64,000 nucleotides of DNA from NCBI GenBank assembly GCA_019009955.1, contig CM032228.1, forward strand, positions 99,817,001-99,881,000. Reading direction: 5' to 3'. Below, piece after piece: positions 35,864 to 47,470 of the stretch. A model generated the notes under the pieces. It searched no databases. It was not told where the DNA came from and saw only the letters and a program-made list of their open reading frames with translations. How positions within the stretch are numbered: the first letter of the stretch is position 1; every line of letters starts with the position of its first letter. This DNA comes from Riptortus pedestris. Lineage: Eukaryota > Arthropoda > Insecta > Hemiptera > Alydidae. Made by a program: the position numbers and the translations under genes.

Positions 35864-36064
35864 AGGGAAAATGACACAATTTACGTTATTTTCCGCAAGA
35901 ACTGGACCTTTAAAGATAATATGAAGGAAATCGAAGTAGCTGACAAGGAATGCAAGAAGCACTACATGGAAGATTGGGAGAGCGGGTTCCCTTTCGAAGG
36001 TCCTCTTCAAAGATTCCAATGGCGAACCACCTTATCCTACTTCATGTGCCACTACACTTTAGAG
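35864..36064 (+). CDS. Exon 3 of the secreted-protein gene
   Basis: A 67-codon exon, phase 0 at both ends, with acceptor aacgtttcag and donor TTAGAG|gtaaac. It joins in frame to exon 2 (phase 0 end) and exon 4 (phase 0 start). The product holds two sequons (NDT, NWT), a Lys/Glu-rich middle (IEVADKECKKHYMEDWESGF) and a Trp/aromatic end (RFQWRTTLSYFMCHYTLE) with two cysteines. The open frame runs on upstream to 35786, but that part lies in the 3' tail of a LINE fragment and is unlikely to be coding. The LINE tail ends about 35 bases before the acceptor, so the branch-point region must lie in or beside transposon sequence. No family name is offered. Confidence 0.8.
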
Positions 36065-36479
36065 GTAAACAATTAAATCACAATTTCATATTATTAAGGA
36101 ACTAAATTCGTTGCCACTTTCAATACGAGAATTTTGGAGAGCCCGATGAATATGAATAAAGTTGAAATAATTTTATAGCTAAGGTGACATTTTTTATGGG
36201 AAAATGTTTTCTTTATTTACTCATAGTAAACATAACGTGCATTGACTTTAAGTGAAGCATATTGGACTATGTTTCACGGTACCTTTCGTTATACTTGCCT
36301 ATTGGGAATAGAGGAAACTTGCATTCTCTATGTTGAACTGGACAGTCCATATTATCCCACAGAGTGAGGGAAGGTGCTTCACATACGATAGCAATAACTG
36401 AAACAGAAAACACTTCAAGTCGGCTAAAAAGCACTCACAACAAGTAATATAAGAAAAATTCCCACCAAGCACCTTAAAT

Positions 36480-39400
36480 TGCCACATAGATCTTATGTAT
36501 GGCATGTACCTAAATCTCCAAGTCGAGTCCGAGCTGCCGACGTGACAACATCGCAGCTTAGAAGCGGATTAAAATTATCTCGGGGCAAAGCTTCCCTTTC
36601 CCCAGCCCTTCTGTTAGCTCAGATTCTCACTCTATCGGAAGTGAGAATCCGCCGGGAGCGTTTAAAGCACCGGCAAACACTGAGCAATTTTTGATACCCA
36701 AGTATCACAAAAAAAATAGAAAAAAGAAAGGAGATAAATCCCAAAGTGATGATGATATGGACACACTATAACTCACACATGATGATGCAACATCATGATT
36801 ACACACACACTCAAACAACAAATTCAAACATACACCTACACCTATACACTTTCGACCTAATATTACCTATTTTCTCTAATTACCTGTTTCAAAACATAAT
36901 CCATATCACCTCAATTATCAGTCAAAATAAATATTTAAAAAAGAAATATAATGTAATAATACTCCAGAAAACAAAAATTGTTAATCTTAAGAAGCAGGTC
37001 TCAAAACAAAACGTTGTTAATCATGCCTATCATAAGTTTTAATTGTAATGGGGTAAGAACGCAATATGAAGAAATAAAAATCCTACTAAGTGACTACAAC
37101 CCACCTATACTTTGCCTGCAGGAAACAAAACTTAAAATGAGCATTGCACTAGACATTAAGAACTACAAAATCTATAGGAAGAATAAGGATATAGAAGACG
37201 GAGAACACGCCCACGGAGGAGTAGCTACAGCTGTAAGAAAGGACCTATTCTCCGAGGAAGTATCAATAGATAAACCACTTCAAGCCTTAGCAACAAAAGT
37301 AAAACTAAAATTTTACATCACCATCTGTAATATATACCTGCCCCCAACTGAAAATATAAATGAAGCTGCACTCCTACAACTCATAAACACTCTTCCAGCT
37401 ACGTATATATTATTAGGAGATATGAATGGGTCACATCCATCCTGAAGTCCAGCAACACCTAACACTAGAGGCAACACAATCCGAAGAATAATTGACTCGA
37501 CAGACTCCATCTTATTAAATACAGGCGCCATCACCCATATATGCCCCAGGACAGGCTCACAATCAGCCATAGACCTTTCATTTGTTTCACCAACATTAGA
37601 CATGCAACTTACATGGGATCTCTGTAATGACCAGCATGGAAGTGATCATTTCCCACTATTACTTTATCTCAATGAAGAGATACCCAGACTTAAAAGGCAC
37701 CCGGGATGGATCACAGAAGAAGCTAACTGGTATGAATTCCAAGAAAAAATGGCCACATCAATTCAACAAATCCCTGAGAGCACGGATGAAATGGTAGCCT
37801 ACTTTACATACTCTATTATACAAAGCGCACAAGAGACCATTCCAAGAACTAAGGGATTTCCTAAAACAAATCATGCCCCATGGTTTGACAAAGAATGCCG
37901 GGCAGCAATCAAATTAAAGAACAAGGCTCTAAAACATTTCCAGCACTCACCAACAATAGATAATTTAATAAAATATAAGAAAGAAAAAGCTATAGTAAGA
38001 AACCTAATAAAACTTAAAAAGAAATTCTCATGATAAAATTATGTTGAATCCATTAACACAAACACACCAATAAAAAAAGTTTGGGGAAAAATAAGAAGTA
38101 TAACTGGCAATTACACCATAGAAACTCCCATCCTGAATATACAAGGTGAAATAGTAACTGATCCACAAACAATATCTGAATCCTTTGTAAACTATTTTGC
38201 TGCCATATCAAACCCTGATGATGTCTCCAACCATAACACCCAAACTCAGGAAATAGATTTCAAAGAACCAACATACCAAGACAATGGATCCCGCTATGCA
38301 TATAACTGCCCATTCACACACAATGAATTAGAATATGCAATAAAAGAACTGAAACCATCCACTCCAGGAAAAGATGATATCCATAATATTATGTTAAAAA
38401 ATCTGCCCTCCACAGCAAAACCTGTTCTTGTGACCATATTTAACAAACTCTGGAGTACTGGTACATATCCCATGACTTGGCAAGAATCCATAATCGTCCC
38501 AATTTTGAAACCTGGAAAAAACAGGCTAATCATCAGCAACTACCGGCCTATATCTTTAACAAGTTGCATGTCAAAGTTGTACGAAAAAATGATAAGTAGA
38601 CGTCTTATGTGGTTGCTGGAGAAATATAACATGTTATCTCCTATTCAATGCGGATTCCGAAAATCAAGATCCACTATAGATCATCTAGTGTCAATGGAAG
38701 CTGAACTTCTGAATACTTTTATAGACAAAAAAGAAGCAGTAGCTATATTTTTTGACATAGAAAAGGCCTATGACACTATTGATAGAAACATAATCCTCAA
38801 CCAGTTACATACATGGGGTTTCAAAGGAGCACTTCCAGAGTTCATAAAAAAATTTCTATCCGAAAGGTACATCCGTGTCAGAGTGGGAGCTACTATATCA
38901 AGCAGGAAGAAAATTCTAAAAGGCATCCCTCAAGGAAGTGTAATGAGTTGTATCTTATTTGCAATTGCCATTAACTCTATTGTGAGTGTAATTCCACGAC
39001 CTTTTAGAGCATTCCTCTATGTAGATGACTTAGCAATTCTACTCCGTTTCCAGAGTCCAGCATGGATGAGAAGACTACTCCAGAATCTCTTGAATAACCT
39101 TCAAGCATGGGCAACATGCCAAAATCTTCGATTTTCCATAGAAAAAACTAAATGTGTAATAATTTCAAGAAAGAGAACACCAACACCTGCTCCAGAACTC
39201 CACCTTTATGGACATCCATTAGAATTTTATGAAGAAGTAGCCTTTTTGGGCTTATTTCTTGATAGGAAATTAACATGGAAAAACCACATTAGGTATCTAC
39301 GGGATGAATGCTTTAAGAGGTTGAGAATTATGAAGGTACTAGCCAAGACTTCCTGGGGGGCTGACCGAAAAACCATGATGATGATTTATACAAGCCTAAT

Positions 39401-41046
39401 TCGTTCCAAGTTAGACTATGGCAGCGTAGTTTACTCCTCAGCCAAAATAAGCCAACTATTACTCCTGGACTCGATCCATCATACCGGAATCCGACTTGCT
39501 ACCGGAGCCTTCAGGACCAGCCCCATAGTAAGCATATGCGTCGAAGCCTCCATAGCACCACTTGTATTTAGACGTCAGGATCTAACTAATTCTTATTTAT
39601 CAAAAATCAAGCTCCATCCAACAAATCCAGCATACAATTACATATTTTATCCACAGCACATCAGAAACTATGAAGTAAATCCCAGAAGCACAGCACCCTT
39701 AGGAATCAGACACAAACTTACAATAGATGAACTGCATAATATCCTCATAGACCAAACTGATCTCATACCACAGAAGCCACCATGGAAACACCTGCCAATT
39801 AAAATTGATTACAGTCAAAAAAACAAATCAAGCTCAAAAACTAAAAGTAGTTTTGCCATTACACTGGAAAAATACCAAATATACGATCAAATTTATACAG
39901 ATGGCTCCAAGCAAGGAGATAATGTAGGTTTTGCAGTTGTCAAAAATGGGGAACCGAAGAAATATAAACTGCCACCATACTCATCGATATTCACAGCCGA
40001 ACTACAGGCAATTGCCACTGCTCTTTACCTTGCTATTGACAGCCATTTATCACATATTTTAATATGTTCGGACTCCATGTCTGCCTTAAAAAGTATAGTC
40101 AGCTTCAATCAATCCATCATTACTTAGACATTTTAACAACCCTCAATAAAACTATACAACTCCTCTGGACCCCTGGGCACTCAGGCATCCTAGGAAATGA
40201 GGCAGCAGATCTTGCAGCCAAGGAAGCTGCAAATATGCATACTCCTCCACTACAAATATACGAAGCTAGGGATTTTAATGTTTGGCTAAAAACCAGAGTA
40301 AGGAAGAACTGGGAAGCAATGTGGGAAGAGATACCTCTGACCAATAAATCAAAAGCCATAAAAACCTCAGTAAAGCCATGGTTGGGTTCAGAGAGAGGCA
40401 ATAGAAGGGAGGAAGTAGCTGTGACCAGGATGCGAATTGGACACACCAATCTCACTCATATAAATTTAATAACCAAACAACCCCAACCAATATGTGAAAT
40501 ATGCAAAGTCCCCCTAACCATCAAACATATAATAGAAGATTGTAAAAAATTCACGAAACATTTCAAAAATTATAAAATGCCCCGGTCGATTACAATGGCA
40601 CTCCAAGATTCATCTGCGTCCATCGACAAAATGATAAAATTATTAAAGGACACAAACCTCTACAACTTGCTATCCTCCCATACAATGAAGGTATAAAATA
40701 AATGCAAATAAAAAGACCTACATGATTAAATATAAAGATTCCTATGTTAGTTTATAATGACCATGGTAGTATTAAAATAAAGTAATTAAGTATATTGCAA
40801 AAAAAAATAAAAAAAAATAAAAATAAAAAATAAATAAATAAATAAAAAAAATAAATAAAAAGACTGGTTAAATATGTTAGTTTTGTTAGTTTATAAGCCT
40901 TATGATAGTATTAAAATATAGTGACTAAGTATATTGTATTAAAAATTAAAAAAAAAAAAAAAAACGGTTAAATATGTTAGTTTATAAAAATCCTATGTTA
41001 GTTTAGAAGACTATGATATTATTAAAGTATAGTGATTAAGAATTTT

Positions 41047-41086
<40 letters not shown>
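36480..41086 (+). mobile_element. Near full-length LINE (jockey/I-like, with RNase H)
   Basis: Layout: a possible ORF1 end (36,479-36,691, basic, RVRAADVTTSQLRSGLKLSR), an AC-rich spacer, ORF2 (37,023-40,696) and an A-rich 3' UTR ending in a 37-base A tract. The 3' UTR consists of three diverged tandem units of about 100 bp (from 40,726, 40,861 and 40,964), each containing GTTAGTTTATAA-like and TATTAAARTATAGT-like sequence and each ending in an A-rich run. No target-site duplication could be fixed by eye and the 5' boundary is uncertain. It lies in the same orientation as the host gene, within its third intron. Confidence 0.85.
37023..40696 (+). pseudogene. LINE ORF2: endonuclease, reverse transcriptase, RNase H (broken)
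   Basis: ORF2 of a non-LTR retrotransposon, which nicks DNA and reverse-transcribes its own RNA. From ATG 37,023: an AP-endonuclease-like domain (FNCNGVR, LQETKL, GDMN, SAIDLSF, SDHFPLL); the reverse transcriptase core (STPGKDDI, NYRPISLTS, FFDIEKAYD, GIPQGSVMS, FLYVDD, FLGLFLD); RNase H with its acidic residues (YTDGS, TAELQAI, CSDS, GNEAADLA); and a CEIC…KH…C tail. Catalytic residues are retained. Breaks: in-frame TGA at 37,443-37,445 where the family has Trp (HPSWG), tandem TGA-TAA at 38,031-38,036, and a one-base-deletion-type frameshift between about 40,064 and 40,127 inside RNase H. All parts up to the frameshift share one frame. Confidence 0.9.
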
Positions 41087-41087
<1 letters not shown>

Positions 41088-41215
41088 ACAAAACCACTAC
41101 ATCATCCAACTTCACACATAACCCTCTACATTTCTAAATTTCTACATACTACGTAACATAAACATCAATAGTTGAAGGGCGTAATAACCTAGTAGTTGAT
41201 CGCCCATAAACCCGT

Positions 41216-41232
41216 AACCTAACCTAACCTAA
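41216..41232. repeat. Short interstitial CCTAA (TTAGG) run
   Basis: AACCTAACCTAACCTAA, about three and a half units of the arthropod telomere repeat, about 130 bases after the LINE poly-A. A two-unit GGTTAGGTTAA occurs at 4274 in a family-1 copy, next to a related GGGCGTAATAACC-type segment, so it may be part of a dispersed repeat rather than a telomere scar. Confidence 0.75.
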
Positions 41233-42255
41233 ATCTCCATACTTTGGACATGAATGTACATATTTCTCCTAATCCCCAAATGTAATACACACTTTAATCA
41301 AATCTAACCTAATGACGATATGTACAAGAGATTTGCATTTCTTTCTGTAAAGGAAATGATTTGGGTTAAGAAAGTGGTAGGCACAGATTGGTATTGCAAC
41401 GCATTTGATTATACTATATATCTTCCAATGTAAATACATCAAAAAATTCCAGTGGATATAGCCCCCTCCCTCCCTATATTTTGAAAAGTTTCGAAAATTT
41501 CACAATGAAAATTGGTATGTTTTATTTTGGAATATGAAAGTTTATCTTTTTTTTTTAATACTCTATTTTTTTAGATTCCTCCAGTTCTTCTCCAAAGCAT
41601 ATATCAGACAAAACGACCTTATTTGTCATGTGCTGGGGTCATGACGATTCTTCACTAACGGTGCATAGAAAAGAACCGAGCAAAAAATTCTCCAACATAC
41701 ACTCTTTAGTTTTGAATTTTCTGTTCGTGCCCATACCCCGAAAATACGCATGTATCAACCTCCGATGTATATGTTGATCTGAGTTAGGCCACATGTTAAT
41801 TATAAAAGTAACAATATATTTTACGAGTCTCTTTTCATTACAGGATCATTTTTTCGTAAAAGTCTAAATATTCGTTGGATTTTAGCAAACAGGTATTCCA
41901 GTAAAAAAAATGTTGGGAGGGTTACATACAGGATTTAAACCTTTATCATTTTTGGTAGTACATTGTTCAGAAGGTGTCTTGCAATGGAGGGCTGAGCCAC
42001 TTGAGGGAAGATGGCTGAGAGGTGAGTAGAGCTCACTTCTGAGTATGTACTGCCGGTGCTCCAGGAGTGAGGGGCGTCACCCGGCAGATCGCTCGGCCCT
42101 CTCAGAGGTCATGCTGTAGCCCACCTCAGTATTTAGAGAAGAGTCTTAGGAGCTGTAGGTGGTTTTTATTATTGTCCATAAACAGACATTTGTACTAATT
42201 GTAATATAAAAAATCAATATAAGTAACGAAATTATAAGGGTTCCAATCTGTTTAG

Positions 42256-42386
42256 GGTCTACCTACATTATCAGCGTTCGGAGAGCGGTGTGACAACTTT
42301 GCAAACTGCCTGTGGTCTCCCTACACTCTCTCGACTGGTGATCCCAGGGGTGATGATTCGAAGCCCTTTGCTTGTGCTACATACAG
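42256..42386 (+). CDS. Exon 4 of the secreted-protein gene
   Basis: Acceptor caatctgtttag at 42255, donor ACATACAG|gtatgt at 42387. It begins at phase 0, matching the end of exon 3, and leaves two bases (AG) that exon 5 completes to Ser. An alternative acceptor at 42274 (attatcag) would break the phase, so the upstream one is chosen. The product is GLPTLSAFGERCDNFANCLW followed by SPYTLSTGDPRGDDSKPFAC, with three cysteines and a GDPRGDD turn-rich segment, typical of a disulphide-bonded extracellular module. The donor lies 31 bases before an AT microsatellite. A 6.2-kb intron holding a LINE separates it from exon 3. Confidence 0.85.
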
Positions 42387-42416
42387 GTATGTTCTACCTC
42401 TTAATCAAGTTATACG

Positions 42417-42417
<1 letters not shown>

Positions 42418-42466
<49 letters not shown>

Positions 42467-42480
42467 TATACATATATATA
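42418..42480. repeat. AT microsatellite
   Basis: (AT)n starting 31 bases after the donor of exon 4, with a few GTACATAC interruptions. Confidence 0.95.
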
Positions 42481-43265
42481 AAATACATAAAAACGAAAAT
42501 ATTGGAGTGGGGTTACGGCAGAGTTGAGCATTATTCTATTATATCTTTATTAATCAGCCATTAAGCCTATATGATGTCCTTCAATCCCAGTGTAATGTTG
42601 CGTTTCTATTTTCGACCTCCGCTAACCCTCTAATTCGGTAAAGAGGAAGTGCACAACGATAGTAAACCATAATATTTAACGTTATAATAAACCTAAAAAT
42701 GAAATTCCAAAATTTTAAGTCAAGTCGTTTTTGTGTTATGCGAGATACTTTTAATATACTTTAGCAACGCATAGGACTTAAGGAGGTCATTAATGATACC
42801 AACATTTGATATTTGTTTCCAATTCATAAAATTTACCTTTTTGTACTTTTTTTTCAGTTTAAGTGGATTCTCACTGATACGCACCTCACATTAACAATAA
42901 ATCATGAATTGTCCAATCTCACAACTTATAGTTTTATTGGAACCTTCCTTAAGTGTAATACGTGGATGTGGTGTTCTCAGCAATCATTAAATCATCATCT
43001 AAGCTCTAGTGCCTTATATGTTTATATGATGTAACCATACTTGACATTTAACTGTTTCATGGCAATCAAGGTTTATCGCCAATAGTCAAAACTTCACATT
43101 AAAACTACTCTTCATAAACTTCCATTTTTTAAAAAAAAAAAAAACTAGTACAGAAAATTAGAGGTATTTTAGAGTTCACGATATGAATGATACAGAGGTG
43201 AGGTAAAGTACAACTCTGGTTCCTCTCTTACATTTATTGTCGCTAATCGCTTCCAACTTCCTTAA

Positions 43266-44273
43266 CCCTAGAATGGTAGTGTACGTAAAAATTACGTATG
43301 ATCTGGTTTGAACTGTTATCAAAGGGCCGTTAACGACCCCACCACCCCCACCCCTCAGCTATGTGCCCACCAGACAGTTCGGACTTGACCTCCGCCAAGT
43401 GCAGCTAAGTGAACCTTACCACTCATCCAATACTATTTTTTGAAATAAAAACGACACGTAATATTTACGTATCAATACCATTAACCGCAACTTTTTGGCA
43501 CGTAAAATTTACGTATCACTACTAATAACCGGTTTTTATGCCATAACTTAGTTAATGTTATTCTCAATTTATTTTCTTCCAATTTATTTTTTATATTACA
43601 ATTCATTTTCTCTTAATATTTTTAACTTTTTGAATATAAAAAAGTCAAAGATGTATAAAAAGAATATAAATAATCTGTTTATAGTTTCGGAAAAATGGAG
43701 AAAAAATATTCATTGGATGAAGAAATCAGAAATTTGTTGAAAGAATTCTCCGATGACTCAGATGGGGAAAATGACAATTATGAAATAGATGGTTATGGAT
43801 AGGAGAGCGATGATGATCCGGAGTATTCTCCAAGTGATGAGGAGGTTGAGCCTTCGGAAATAATTGCAACACAGAGTGGGCTAGATAGCGATGAGAGTGA
43901 GAAAATTTTAGAAGACATCAAGGCAATCGAAGAAAGAGAACAAACACAGAGGGAAAAAAAACCTAAAACCTCTCAACCACACATTATTGACAGATCAGTC
44001 ACAATAAATGTAGAAGGTGGGGTTGTGCTTGGTAAGAATGGAGCACACAACCTCCGGAACGTGTTTCGAACAAAGCGCCTGAAAGGAATGTCGTGCACAT
44101 TATTAGATATTAACGTAGATATAAGTTAAAGATAAGTGTATGTTTTAATAAAATAAAAAAAATAGTCACAAACATTAACAAATTTTGAATAATTTTACCA
44201 ATTACCAGTTGCACACGTAAAATTTACGTATCAATACCAATAAGCGGGAAATAATATCACTACCATTCTAGGG
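43266..44273 (+). mobile_element. piggyBac-derived element with TTAA duplications
   Basis: A 1008-bp element with perfect 16-bp terminal inverted repeats CCCTAGAATGGTAGTG and TTAA on both sides (43,262-43,265 and 44,274-44,277), the exact target and CCCTAGAA-type ends of piggyBac. Near both ends are palindromic CACGTAAAATTTACGTATCA-like motifs (about 43,288, 43,452, 43,499 and 44,215), probably transposase-binding sites. Inside is only the remnant of a transposase frame. It lies in intron 4 (42,387-44,566) of the secreted-protein gene. Confidence 0.93.
43695..44129 (+). pseudogene. Remnant of piggyBac transposase N-terminus
   Basis: ATG 43,695 opens a frame of 144 codons with one in-frame TAG (43,800-43,802). 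The product is acidic at the start (FSDDSDGENDNYEIDGYG, then SDDDPEYSPSDEEVEPSEI), as is usual for the piggyBac N-terminal region, and ends HNLRNVFRTKRLKGMSC with no DDE domain. The catalytic part has been lost by internal deletion, so the element cannot encode its own transposase. Confidence 0.75.
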
Positions 44274-44416
44274 TTAAACCACTTCATCTTTAAAGTTATA
44301 ACATCACAAACTAATGGCATATGAACCAATGTAACTACATTCATACACATACTTAACTAGTATAACAATTTTTTAAAGTATCGTTTGAATAACTGTATAT
44401 CGACAATGGTTACAAT

Positions 44417-44490
44417 GAAGCAAATAAAATAACGAGAAATTTTGGACTAAAGGATGTAGTCCAAAATTTCTCGTTATTAAATTGCTTGGA
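44417..44490. repeat. Intronic hairpin upstream of exon 5
   Basis: A perfect 22-bp inverted repeat, AATAACGAGAAATTTTGGAC-TA (44,428-44,449) and its complement (44,457-44,478), around the 7-base loop AAGGATG. The stem can extend with bulges to about 44,417 and 44,490 (GAAGCAA/TTGCTT). It lies 77 bases before the exon 5 acceptor. It could be a hairpin RNA precursor, a splicing structure or a small foldback relic. Confidence 0.85.
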
Positions 44491-44566
44491 AAAAAAGAAT
44501 TCCTATAGCAAAAATAGAAACTCAATGTTTAATTTCAAAGCATTGAAAGAAAGATATCATTTTCAG

Positions 44567-44773
44567 CTTCTGCCCAGATCCATGTTGCCCAGTCAAACAC
44601 ATTACAGACATGCAGCAATGCACCAACCTTGATGAAAATCCATGTCCCAAAGAAAGCAACAATAGAACTTGCTCAATTGTTTCAGAATACAATTTGGGAA
44701 TCGTGTCTCTAGCATCAAATGAATGGAACATTACATGTTCGTGCAATGAAATAGGCTTCAACTATGACTCAAG
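44567..44773 (+). CDS. Exon 5 (Cys-rich) of the secreted-protein gene
   Basis: Acceptor tatcattttcag, donor TCAAG|gtaagg, open throughout. It starts with one base that completes the AG of exon 4 (Ser) and ends with two bases of a codon, so at least one more exon follows. The product has eight cysteines in 69 residues, beginning FCPDPCCPVKHITDMQQC and ending WNITCSCNEIGFNYDS, plus two sequons (NRT, NIT). The C-x-C-x5-GF ending resembles the last loop of EGF-like modules, so a following EGF-like exon is expected; that is inference. A piggyBac-derived element ends 293 bases upstream and a strong hairpin lies 77-150 bases upstream. This is the most convincing protein-coding segment of the window. 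Confidence 0.87.
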
Positions 44774-45162
44774 GTAAGGTTTATAAAATGAGGTATTAAT
44801 TGTAGAACCCCTATTTACATACATTTGAATCCGATTTCCTCATACGGCACAAAAAAATATGTATGGGTAATTGCTTTATGTGGTTGGTCTAATGTGGCTA
44901 ACGAAGCTATAGACATCATAAAATTGCTGAGCGTAAAGCCCAGGGGTAGATTGCTAAATTATGACTGCTATTCATTCCACTAGGTTTAACACCTCCTTAA
45001 CAACTCTTCGCCCGGCTGGACTTCGCCTACCTCATCGGCTAAATCTCGACGCATTGTTGGTTTAGGACCTTTAGCAAAATGAGTGCAGAACAATTATATA
45101 ATTTTTCTACGTCCTGTATAAGAAAGCAAAATTATATTCAAAGGGCTAATAATAATTAAAAA

Positions 45163-45490
45163 TTCCGCCATGCAAGGCGTAAACTATTGATCTCTCCTCA
45201 CAATATATTCTCTATTTCTAAGTAAAAATCAGATGAGTAGAAGCTAGGGCAGTTGGCGGTTGACAACCAGAAAGTCCGAATAATTCGCTTAATGTTTAAG
45301 CTACGAAAAAATTGATTATACTTTTTTAGTTTAGTATAGTTTATCAAGATTGGTTCTATAACACTTTTGTGAGAGCGGCATAAGACAAATATATATATTT
45401 GAAAGTACCTCATTTCCTTCACTTCCCGGGTAGGATCTAGGGACATTTGAAGAAATCGCGTAATGCCTACAACCTCTATAGTTACAAAAC
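45163..45490 (+). repeat. Family-1 repeat, decayed copy
   Basis: Start TTCCGCCATGCAAGG; later AAGATTGGTTCTATAACA, CGGGTAGGATCTAGGGACAT and AATGCCTACAACCTCTATAG. The palindromic end is lost. Confidence 0.6.
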
Positions 45491-46795
45491 CAAGAGGCAT
45501 AATGAGTGAGTGCTGTGAAACATTAAAAAAACAGGATTCAATTGACCTTTATAAACAAGACGTACGACTATCCTAAAAAACTAAATTTGAACCATTTTTC
45601 CAATAAAGCTTAGATTCACATCCATAAGCTTGTTAGGCTCAAAACATGTACTGCTGAAGATTCAACCATCAGGAATCACCGTCCAGACAAACATTCATCA
45701 ATAACTATAATTCTCTAATTAAGTATTGAACTTCTAATAATTATTCTTATACATTCATTTCATTGTAATTTTTAACAAAAAAAAAATCAGAATCTTTATT
45801 TAGGTGAGATCAATATGGGAAAAAGCAGAGATGAAAGAAAATTTGTCTTTTCTGCAAGTTTATCCATGAATTTAACCAATATACAAGTAATTCACTCTCC
45901 ATTCATGATTTCCCAGATCTTCTGGTATCATTTCAGAGTATTGACAACAAATGTTTCGATAGTCATTCAAAAATCTGTCACATGTTATCTCAATTGAGGA
46001 AGATCAACTCGCTGGACCGCTTTTGATTTCAGTTGCTTTCATTTCTCGGTGTCATCTCAGGTTTCACATAATTAACTACACACCTTTTCGACATAACACG
46101 AATGACCCTTATCATTGTAACTCGGAATTCATTATTTGTTTATTTTTCAAGTAAATTTAGATTTTATTAAAGTATTGGATCAATCTATTCTTCATCATTG
46201 GTTATGAGTGATTCACATTAATTTTTGCATATTCTAGATTTCATCGAGCATGTTTCTGAGGTTCGTCCAAGAAATTCAATTCGTATATTTCCGCAATTAA
46301 TAAAATTACTTTGAATAATGTGCGTTGAGTGTATTTGAAGAGGCATTCGTTTAATGCTACATTAGGGTGGCAGCCAAAATCCAAATGGAACTTAAACTAA
46401 ATAAATTGTAGGGTTCAGCTGAAGGTCTCGCCCAGGCTTACCAGCGTTAATTTCGACTTACAGTTTCCCTCTTTTCTGGATTTCCTCCTAACACATTCAT
46501 GTGCTTCCCCAATTATAATTTCAAGAGTTTTATTTCTTTATTATCTATAATATGTACACTTACTCGGAATTATAAATATTTGGTATTTTGAAAACCTGTC
46601 AATAGCCCATACTACTTTTTCAGAATCAAAAAATACACACTTTTGTTCACTATTTATAAACAAATAAATATAGATGTGAAAAAAATGTTTTCTGGAACCG
46701 TATTCACATTTCTATCTATTTTTCAAGTTAATGGCACCATAATTGTAGATTTTAACAAATGGACTAATAGAGGATGGGTTATTTTAGCAGATTTA

Positions 46796-47411
46796 CCTTA
46801 TGCGAAATCAGCTATTCAGGTTGTACTCATGAAGCGAATTTCGAAATTTTTCTTCAAATGTTTATTCCCTATCCCCCTATGATTATTAACCGAGATATTT
46901 GCATTTTTCAGTTTTCAGCCTTCAGCAAACCCCCACTTCTACTCATGTTACTCAAACAATACTCGCTTATGTAATAAACCACATCATTCGAAGCTTAAAT
47001 ACCAAATATTTTTTTCAAGAGACTTTTATTATACGAGATACTTACAAATATATTCTGGTGACCCCACCCCCCTTTCTTAAGTTTTGGACTACTTAAATTT
47101 GATTGATTGAGATAAAAATTATTCTGATTCTTTATAAATTACAGTACTAGATATATTAAATATTTTTCAATCAAATTAATACGTTATATTCAAATGTATT
47201 ACATTAATTGTTTTTCTTTCCGTTAAGAAGTTGGCAGAACTCTTTGTTTACATTTCAGATGCTTTCCGTCGTGAGGTTTCTTCTTATCGTTCATATTTAT
47301 TCACTAACTATTCACGGTGGTGTTGTGCTACTGGTATGTAGGTTTATCTATTGTTAAACTTCAAGCGGGAAATCTGCTTAGTTTACGCAGATCCTGCGTG
47401 ACGGACTTTTT
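46796..47411 (-). repeat. Family-1 repeat lacking the central AT tract
   Basis: AGCAGATTTACCTTATGCGA, AATCAGCTATTCAGGTTGTA, TTCTTCAAATGTTTATTCCC, TTAACCGAGATATTTGCATT, and end GGGAAATCTGCTTAGTTTAC, CCTGCGTGACGGACTTTTT. A direct deletion removed the (AT)n and CTAGCGGTCGC part. Confidence 0.85.
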
Positions 47412-47470
47412 ATTGTAATGAGCAACTGTATCTTTAACTTCGTGATCATCAAGGTTTAGAGGTAACTTCG

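Larger units (their letters stand above)
36065..42255 (+). other. Intron 3 of the secreted-protein gene
   Basis: 6.2 kb, mostly the LINE. 36,065-36,480 has nothing recognisable. After the LINE come the interstitial telomere-like motif (41,216), AT-rich DNA, and a GC-richer segment at 41,960-42,150 of unknown origin. Confidence 0.6.

Noticed and set aside
41960..42150. GC-rich patch with ATGGCTGAGAG|gtgagt as a first exon
   Set aside because: Only four codons, in the middle of intron 3, with no support for a separate transcript.
42813..43034. Possible extra exon after TTTTTTTTCAG at 42,858
   Set aside because: The frame is open but ends in a stop with no usable donor, and exons 4 and 5 already join in phase without it.
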